This document shows, piece by piece, positions 15,020 through 20,021 of a stretch of 20,021 nucleotides of DNA. The DNA comes from PNC22 sp035654175 (GTDB lineage: Bacteria > Planctomycetota > Phycisphaerae > Phycisphaerales > UBA1924). The stretch's first letter is position 1; the number at the start of each line of letters is the position of its first letter. The notes beneath the pieces were generated by a model, which was not told where the DNA came from, made no database searches, and saw nothing but the letters and a program-made list of their open reading frames with translations. The position numbers and the translations under genes were made by a program. The stretch is from assembly GCA_035654175.1 (NCBI GenBank), contig DASRXL010000179.1, positions 1 through 20,021 of the forward strand, in the 5' to 3' direction.

Positions 15020-16134
15020 TCGGCGTGCCCGCTTCCCTCTGCGCGCGCGTCTGCGCCGGGCGCGAGCCCCGCGCGGTCGCGCTCGGACGCGGTCGCCGCG
15101 GCGACGTGATCGGGGGGAAGCTCGGCGAAATCGGCGCGGCCGGGGGCGCTGGCTTCCGGCGGGCCTTGGCGGTGGAGAAAGTGCTGGACGACGAGGATGA
15201 GCGTCGCGCCGGACACGGCGATGCCGCCGCTGCCCCACTGCAGCGGGGTGAGCTCCTCGCCGAAGAGCGCGAGTGAGCCAAGGCTGACGAAGAAGGGCTG
15301 GAGCTGCACCACGCCGGAGGAGACGGCCACACCCAGCCGCGCGATGGCGTAGTAGTACGCGACGTGGCCGAGGGCGATCCCGATGAGCGAGCTGAGCAGC
15401 AGCATGCCGAACTGATCGAAGAGGATCGGCACGGCCGGCGCGTCGCCCAGCGGCCGTCCGACGAGCCCGAGCGCGCCGAGCCCGGCCTCCCGCCCGTAGA
15501 CGAGCATCAGCGCGACCATGCCGGCCGCCGTGTAGAGGCTGATCACGGCGAACGACTGGATCGCGTTGACCCCGTGCATGCAGCGCCGGACGGCGAGCGC
15601 GTACGCGGCGAAGCCGGCGCCCGCCGAGATCGCGAGCACGACGCCCGTCAGCGTGGAGCCCGCCGGGACGCCCTCGCCGAGCAGGATCGTGCCCGTGGTG
15701 CCGGCGATGACCAGCATTACGCCGAGCATGAAGCCCGGCGAGCGGATCACCCGCCGCTCGGAGGCGAACATGATCGCGGCGCCGACTGTCGTGAAGACGA
15801 TGTTGGAGCGCAGGCCGAAGGCGAGCAGCCCCGGATCGATCTTGTAGTGCGCGAGGCAGAACACGACCTGGGCGGCGCAATTGATCAGGCTGGGCCACAG
15901 CGCCGCGCGCCAGATGCCGGGCGGCAGGGACCGTCTCGCCAGCCCGATCACGATCACCGGCGACCAGAAGAGCGCGGAGAACGCGTAGCGCCAGCCGTTG
16001 CTGGTCCACGGATCGATCAGCCCGGCGAAGTGCTTGAGAAAGAGAGGGATGCTCGACCAGCCGACGAGCGCCATGAGCACGCTGGCGACGCCGGTCCAGC
16101 GCGAGGCGAACGTCTCGGGGGCGGTCGCGGCCAT
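15016..16134 (-). CDS. EamA/DMT-superfamily transporter
   Basis: The 372-residue protein has about ten membrane helices in two repeated halves, the classic drug/metabolite transporter layout. The first half begins VLMALVGWSSIPLFLKHFAG. The second half ends with YYYAIARLGVAVSSGVVQLQPFF and a GxxLFGEELTPLQWGSGGIAVSGATLIL segment, both hallmarks of EamA proteins. Substrates of this family (amino acids, nucleotides, sugars) cannot be inferred. After the last helix there is an unusual tail of about 50 residues rich in Ala, Asp, Glu and Pro, probably disordered and cytoplasmic. The start is the first ATG at 16134; no strong ribosome site is seen. Its TAG stop overlaps the stop of the convergent gene in one CTAG. 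Confidence 0.88.
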   Translation of the reverse strand: MAATAPETFASRWTGVASVLMALVGWSSIPLFLKHFAGLIDPWTSNGWRYAFSALFWSPVIVIGLARRSLPPGIWRAALWPSLINCAAQVVFCLAHYKIDPGLLAFGLRSNIVFTTVGAAIMFASERRVIRSPGFMLGVMLVIAGTTGTILLGEGVPAGSTLTGVVLAISAGAGFAAYALAVRRCMHGVNAIQSFAVISLYTAAGMVALMLVYGREAGLGALGLVGRPLGDAPAVPILFDQFGMLLLSSLIGIALGHVAYYYAIARLGVAVSSGVVQLQPFFVSLGSLALFGEELTPLQWGSGGIAVSGATLILVVQHFLHRQGPPEASAPGRADFAELPPDHVAAATASERDRAGLAPGADARAEGSGHAD

Positions 16135-16187
16135 TGGGCCTGGAGCGTAGGCGGCCCGATCCGGGGCGCCTGCGCTCCCAAAGGAAT

Positions 16188-16219
16188 CGGGGCGGGAGCC
16201 GCTGAAGGCTCCCGCCCCG
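16188..16219. terminator. GC-rich hairpin distal to the protease gene
   Basis: A perfect 13-bp stem (CGGGGCGGGAGCC pairing with GGCTCCCGCCCCG) encloses the 6-base loop GCTGAA. It lies between the start of the transporter gene and the end of the protease gene, on the 3' side of the latter. There is no T tract, so it is an atypical terminator, or a barrier protecting mRNA ends. Confidence 0.55.
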
Positions 16220-16228
16220 GGGGGTGAA

Positions 16229-16258
16229 CCGGGCCCCGCTCTCCCCGGCGGGGCCCGG
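16229..16258 (-). terminator. GC-rich hairpin terminator of the protease gene
   Basis: A perfect 11-bp stem (CCGGGCCCCGC pairing with GCGGGGCCCGG) with an 8-base loop begins 23 bases beyond the protease stop codon on the minus strand. Together with the hairpin at 16188-16219 it forms a tandem pair. No T tract follows, which is common in very GC-rich genomes. Confidence 0.6.
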
Positions 16259-16281
16259 CGCGTTTGGTCGTGGCCCGCGGC

Positions 16282-18633
16282 TCAGCAGCCGGCGGTCCAG
16301 AGGTTGAGGAAGGCGATAAAGTCCTGGGTGTTGATCACGCCGTTGTCGTCCATGTCGGCGGAGGGGTCCTTGGCCGACCAGGCGTTGAGATAGGCGATGA
16401 AGTCCTGCGTGTTGACGCTGCCGTCGCCGTTGAAATCGGCGACGCAGTCCTCGCCGAAGGTCACCCGGACCGCGTCGTAGGCCGCGTTGTTCGAGCTGTC
16501 GGAGTCGCTCGCCGTCTCGACGGTGACGCCGATGTAGTACTGGCCGGGGTCGATGCCGGCGGGGATCGTGATGTTACGGTCGATGTCGCGGGACTGCCCG
16601 ATCCCCAGGCCCCCGACTCCGGTGAGCTCCTCGAGGAGGTAGTCCGCGTCGCTGAAGATGGTGTTGGTCGACGCGCGGATCTTGTAGCCGTACGACTGGG
16701 AGGGCTCCGTGCCGACGTTCGTCACGACGAAGCTGACGGGCATGGTGTCGCCCTGGGAGTACGAGCCGTCGGCGGCGGCGACCCCGGAGACCTCGAGATC
16801 GGCCAGGTCGGTGACGACGACCGTCGACCCGTCATAGGCGGTGTTGTTGGAGGTCGAGAACTCGCCGGTCGCGGAGTTGACGATCACGCCGATGTAGTAG
16901 CTGCCGGCTCCGACCGCCTGGGGGATGACCGGCGTCACGGAGAAGCTCTCGGTGGCGAACGCGCTGATGGATCCTCCGTTGATCGTGGTGATGAGCGGGT
17001 CGCTTTCGCTGATCGTGGTGTTGAGCGACGCGCGGACGTCGATCGTGTAGCTGCTGCTCGAGTCGCCGCCGAGATTCTCGACGATCACCTCGACGGGCAG
17101 CGTGTCGAGCTGGTTGTACGTGCCGCCGGCGACGTTGACGCCGGTGGGCGTGAGGTCGGGCTTGGCGTTGACGAAGACGGGCATCGCCTCCTGGCCGGAG
17201 GAGTCGTTGTTGGCGTTGTTGGCGTCGCTGTTGGTAATGATCACCCCGAGGTAGTAGTCTCCCTGCGTCACGAGGTCGTTGGGGATCACGACCGTGTCGT
17301 CGTAGGAGAGGAAGGCGCTGTTGCGCCCGCCGGTGCCCCAGTTGAAGCCGAGGGTGCCCAGCTGCCGGTCGGAGGTCGAGATGACGTCGTTGGTGGAGAG
17401 GTACAGGTCCGCCCACACCGTGCCGTTGAACGACGCGTCGGAATTGTTGTAGCAGTAGTAGGAGAAGTTCCCGATCGGCGTGCCGGTCGTCACCGTCCCG
17501 GACGAGGTGCGCACCCACATCGGGTAGAAGTCGACGGAGTTGCCGTAGGTGTCCGGGATCAGGGTGTCCCGGGTGTAGTAGAAGAAGTCGTCCCACATGG
17601 CGGTGAGGTAGCTGCACCAGGGGGCGTCGCAATCGGCGCTGCCGTCGGGGCGGCGGTGGCTGGTGACGGCGTAGGCGTAGCGGTTGGAGTTGCCGTCGAT
17701 GTAGTACGCCGACGACCCGCTCATCCCCTTGTAGGCGAGCGAGTTGTACTTTTTGAGGTTCACCTCCGTGCAGTCGTCGAACGTGCCGTAGCGGTAGTAC
17801 ATCTGCTGGCCGTCGAACCCGTACGCGCTCTCGGCGGGGTACGACGCGTTGTGGAACGTGTTGTCCGTGAAGAAGGAGCAGCCGCTGTTGAAGCCGTAGC
17901 CGAACCAGCCGGTGATGCCGCCGATCGGCCGGTCCAGGATCACCACGCTCATGTCCCAGTTCCAGTCGCCGTTGTTCACGTAGCCGGTCCACCCGATGAC
18001 GCCGACCGACTGAGACACGCCGAACGGCTCGTGGTCTGTCTCGTCGTAGGCGGGGTAGACATACACCTTGTCCGCCCAGCCCAGGCCGTCGCGGTCGTAC
18101 GTGCAGTGGTTCGCCGTGAGCACGTGCCGCCCGTCGATCAGCGTGCCCGAGCAGGAGCCGCTGCCCTGGAAGTTCCCGTTGGAGTCGTACCACTCCATGA
18201 TGAGCCTGCAGTTCACGCGCCACGGGTGGCTGGTCGGGCTCGCGACCTCGCTCAGGCTCCCGAAGTCGCGGAACATCCGCTCGTCCTCGCCGAACTCCAG
18301 CGTGCCCGCCTCGAAGTCCTCGTCGAGCATGCCCTCGGGGATCGCGCCGGGGTCGAACTGCTTGACCTCGCCGGTCACCATGTTCTTGTAGACGGCCATG
18401 CCGCCGTCGGGCGAGCGCCCGCTCGGGCCCGTGGCATCCATGGGCACCGGCAGCACCAGCTCGGGGTCCAGGAAGGGGCGGATCGGCGGCATGTTGGTGT
18501 TGGGCGCGGGCTCGGGCTCGGAGCCCGGCGGGAGGTTCTGCGGCTGCGCGGCCGCGGCGCCGGCCAGGCCGGCGAGGATGCACGCGGCGAGCGATCTCAG
18601 GTGGAAGGCTCGGCTGGGGTTCTGGGGTGTCAT
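16282..18633 (-). CDS. Secreted trypsin-like serine protease with CARDB-like domains and dockerin-like C-terminus
   Basis: The 783-residue protein has a signal peptide (1-30, ending GAAAAQ) and a propeptide-like segment. A chymotrypsin/V8-fold protease follows at about 135-335, with the triad His176 (TANHC), Asp227 (WNWDMSVVIL) and Ser305 (GMSGSSAYY). Three beta-sandwich units of CARDB type follow at about 370-490, 491-608 and 610-727; the last two begin with P/A-D-L and end in SNNTAYD/SNNAAYD. The end (731-783) holds two EF-hand-like repeats, DFNGDGSVNTQDFIAYLN and DMDDNGVINTQDFIAFLN, as in planctomycete dockerin-like tails, and a terminal Cys. The expected role is an extracellular, calcium-binding, surface-attached endopeptidase. 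The start at 18633 is supported by AGAGGAG five bases upstream. A downstream hairpin pair probably ends the transcript. The substrate is unknown. Confidence 0.9.
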   Translation of the reverse strand: MTPQNPSRAFHLRSLAACILAGLAGAAAAQPQNLPPGSEPEPAPNTNMPPIRPFLDPELVLPVPMDATGPSGRSPDGGMAVYKNMVTGEVKQFDPGAIPEGMLDEDFEAGTLEFGEDERMFRDFGSLSEVASPTSHPWRVNCRLIMEWYDSNGNFQGSGSCSGTLIDGRHVLTANHCTYDRDGLGWADKVYVYPAYDETDHEPFGVSQSVGVIGWTGYVNNGDWNWDMSVVILDRPIGGITGWFGYGFNSGCSFFTDNTFHNASYPAESAYGFDGQQMYYRYGTFDDCTEVNLKKYNSLAYKGMSGSSAYYIDGNSNRYAYAVTSHRRPDGSADCDAPWCSYLTAMWDDFFYYTRDTLIPDTYGNSVDFYPMWVRTSSGTVTTGTPIGNFSYYCYNNSDASFNGTVWADLYLSTNDVISTSDRQLGTLGFNWGTGGRNSAFLSYDDTVVIPNDLVTQGDYYLGVIITNSDANNANNDSSGQEAMPVFVNAKPDLTPTGVNVAGGTYNQLDTLPVEVIVENLGGDSSSSYTIDVRASLNTTISESDPLITTINGGSISAFATESFSVTPVIPQAVGAGSYYIGVIVNSATGEFSTSNNTAYDGSTVVVTDLADLEVSGVAAADGSYSQGDTMPVSFVVTNVGTEPSQSYGYKIRASTNTIFSDADYLLEELTGVGGLGIGQSRDIDRNITIPAGIDPGQYYIGVTVETASDSDSSNNAAYDAVRVTFGEDCVADFNGDGSVNTQDFIAYLNAWSAKDPSADMDDNGVINTQDFIAFLNLWTAGC

Positions 18634-18839
18634 GGGATCTCCTCTGGCTTGGGGCTCGGGGCCGCGGCAACGCTGCCCCCACCGAGCAGGCGAGATCGGC
18701 GTCGCTCGGGGCCGGAAAACAATGCAGATTCTGCCCGGCGCGCCGGCCGCAGCGCCCCGCGGGCCCGCCCCGCGGCGCAGAACACCGCGGTTCTCGCGCA
18801 TACACTCACCCCGCCCACCACATGGAGAGGACCCCCGAA
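18634..18839. promoter_or_regulatory. Divergent intergenic region between protease and cytochrome genes
   Basis: These 206 bases must hold promoters for both divergent genes. For the cytochrome gene, TACACT at 18801-18806 is a possible -10 box; it sits just after an imperfect inverted repeat, AGAAC-ACCGCG-GTTCT (18779-18794), a possible operator. A short palindrome GCAGATTCTGC lies near 18724-18734 beside the only AT-rich patch (GGAAAACAATG). No -35 box is convincing for either gene, and I see no small open frame with a ribosome site. Confidence 0.3.
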
Positions 18840-19265
18840 ATGCCGACTGCTCGTCGCTCCCGCGTCGTCACGCGCACTGTGTTGCTGGCCGCCACCCTGT
18901 CGCTCGCCGCGTGCGGCAAGGACGCCGAGAAGGCCGGGCCCGCCGACTCGTCGGGCGGCGGCGGGAACGCCCAGGGGGCGGCCGTGTTCAAGCTGCACTG
19001 CGCGACGTGCCACGGGGAGAGCGGCAAGGGCGACGGCATCGGCGCGGCGGCGCTGGCGGTCAAGCCCCGCGACCTGACGAGCGAGCCCTACAAGTACGTG
19101 GACGTCGCCGGGTCGGCCTCGGAGCTCGAGGCGCTCAAGAGCTACATCAAGGTCGGACGTTTGGAGAGCGGAATGCCCGCCTACGGCGCCATTCTGAACG
19201 AAGCGGATCTGGGAGCGGTCGCGGAGCACGTGCTCTCGCTGCGTCCCAAGACCCCGGGTGGATAA
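18840..19265 (+). CDS. Lipoprotein c-type cytochrome
   Basis: The 141-residue protein has a lipoprotein signal (basic start MPTARRSR, hydrophobic core, lipobox LAAC with Cys25). A Gly/Ser-rich linker follows, then one cytochrome c domain: the heme motif CATCH (Cys54, Cys57, His58), the following GESGKGDGIG, and the axial Met112 in SGMPAYG. It should be a small membrane-tethered electron carrier on the outer side of the inner membrane. The ATG at 18840 was chosen because GGAGAGG (18824-18830) lies nine bases upstream and the lipobox is then at a normal distance; earlier in-frame starts would spoil the signal. The CCxxC-repeat gene follows after 66 bases with its own ribosome site, probably in the same transcript. 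Confidence 0.9.
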   Translation: MPTARRSRVVTRTVLLAATLSLAACGKDAEKAGPADSSGGGGNAQGAAVFKLHCATCHGESGKGDGIGAAALAVKPRDLTSEPYKYVDVAGSASELEALKSYIKVGRLESGMPAYGAILNEADLGAVAEHVLSLRPKTPGG

Positions 19266-19331
19266 CCGAGGCCGCGCCCGTCCCAGGTCGGCCGGCGCGC
19301 GTTCCTCACTCATGACTCGGAGGATTGCAGC

Positions 19332-20021
19332 ATGAATCATCGGAAGACCAGGCTGAGCGCGGTCGGTGCGAGCCTCGCGATCGCCTTCACGTCTCTCGGC
19401 GGGATCATGATCGTCGGCACAGGCCCGGAGACCCCGACGCCGCGCCCCTACCCGCTCGGCACGTGCCCCGTTTCGGGCGAGGAGCTGGGCTCGATGGGCG
19501 AGCCGGTGGTGAAGGTCTACGAGGGGCGCGAGGTGCGCTTCTGCTGCGACGATTGCATCGGCAAGTTCGAGGAGAATCAGGCGAAGTACTGGCGCGAGGT
19601 GGACGAGGAGATCATCGCCGAGCAACTGATGCACTACCCGCTCGCGACGTGCATCGTCTCCGGGCACGAGCTGACCGAGGAGGGCGACCACGCCGCGGTC
19701 AACGTCGTCTACGACAACCGCCTGATCCGCCTCTGCTGCGCCGACTGTGAGGAGGACATCGAGGCGGACCCGCAGGCCGTGATGACCAAGCTCGACCAGG
19801 CGATCGCCGATGCGCAGCGGGAGGCGTACCCGCTCCAGGAGTGCCTCGTCTCCGGCGAGAAGCTCGGCTCGATGGGCGAGCCCTTCGAGATCGTCTACGC
19901 CAACCGGCTCGTCCGATTCTGCTGCGACGGCTGCCTGAAGGATTTCCACGCGGACCCGAGCGCGGCCATGGCCAAGCTCGACGCGGCCTACGCGGACGCG
20001 CAGCGCGACAGCTACCCGCTC
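19332..20021 (+). CDS. Tandem CxVSG/CCxxC repeat protein, probably metal-binding (partial)
   Basis: The frame stays open from ATG 19332 to the end of the window (230 residues, no stop). A hydrophobic segment (about 9-29) is a signal peptide or anchor. Three repeats of 62-64 residues follow, each beginning Y-P-L: Tyr40, Tyr102 and Tyr166, with a fourth starting at Tyr228. Each complete repeat has one Cys in a C-x-V-S-G motif (Cys45, Cys107, Cys171) and a distal CCxxC (71/72/75, 135/136/139, 197/198/201), in the context V-Y-x-x-R-x-V-R-F-C-C. Cys spacing of this kind resembles treble-clef TRASH/YHS metal-binding domains, so binding of copper, zinc or iron outside the cytoplasm is likely but unproven. 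GGAGG (19319-19323) lies eight bases before the ATG. The cytochrome c just upstream suggests a redox or metal-handling role. Confidence 0.8.
   Translation, partial: MNHRKTRLSAVGASLAIAFTSLGGIMIVGTGPETPTPRPYPLGTCPVSGEELGSMGEPVVKVYEGREVRFCCDDCIGKFEENQAKYWREVDEEIIAEQLMHYPLATCIVSGHELTEEGDHAAVNVVYDNRLIRLCCADCEEDIEADPQAVMTKLDQAIADAQREAYPLQECLVSGEKLGSMGEPFEIVYANRLVRFCCDGCLKDFHADPSAAMAKLDAAYADAQRDSYPL

Noticed and set aside
16264..19077. A very long + strand open frame (about 937 codons) opposite the protease gene
   Set aside because: It is antisense to a gene with a clear signal peptide, catalytic triad and ribosome site. Its translation is Val/Gly/Arg/Asp-rich with no domain, as expected for the opposite strand of GC-rich coding DNA.

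Overview
The window is GC-rich, densely coded DNA that most likely comes from a planctomycete of the Phycisphaerae type. Four marks support this: a secreted protein ending in two dockerin-like EF-hand repeats (DFNGDGSVNTQDF type), a VPAPG-type PEP-CTERM protein, six membrane proteins carrying CxxCGYxLxGL-like or related zinc ribbons, and an aminofutalosine synthase (futalosine route to menaquinone). The assignment rests on family knowledge only. No rRNA, tRNA, CRISPR array, integrase or transposase gene was seen. No gene-free stretch exceeds about 210 bases.

Layout. 1-4408: an ArsR-type regulator fused to a methyltransferase, with its own promoter and palindrome; a TPR lipoprotein; a small protein resembling the LigD 3'-phosphoesterase; a small unknown protein; and a sulfotransferase fused to a membrane domain. 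4537-7527: a three-gene operon of PfkB sugar kinase, class I aldolase and Gfo/Idh/MocA dehydrogenase, probably a catabolic module for an unidentified polyol or sugar. 7653-9035: mqnE, interrupted in frame by three copies of a 39-bp repeat. 9058-11051: a translationally coupled array of membrane proteins with C-terminal zinc ribbons, one of them split by a frameshift. 11064-11837: a PEP-CTERM protein gene bracketed by two paired-hairpin (REPIN-like) elements. 11850-13241: a beta-CASP metallo-beta-lactamase nuclease, divergent from a two-gene operon (13305-15019) of membrane proteins with N-terminal zinc ribbons. 15016-16134: an EamA-type transporter whose stop codon shares a CTAG with the stop of the gene facing it. 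16282-18633: a secreted trypsin-like protease with CARDB-like domains and a dockerin-like end, followed by two strong hairpins. 18840-20021: a lipoprotein cytochrome c and the start of a protein made of tandem C-x-V-S-G / CCxxC metal-binding repeats, which runs off the window.

The most unusual signal is in mqnE. One forward copy and one inverted pair of a 39-bp repeat, built on an 8-base unit, lie inside the reading frame and add about 75 residues to a conserved radical-SAM enzyme. Because 8 is not a multiple of 3, and the unit has no T on one strand and no A on the other, it is open in all six frames. It therefore behaves like a coding-tolerant palindromic element. The other notable systems are the paired GNRA-loop hairpins, the coupled zinc-ribbon membrane-protein array, and the CCxxC tandem-repeat protein downstream of a cytochrome c.
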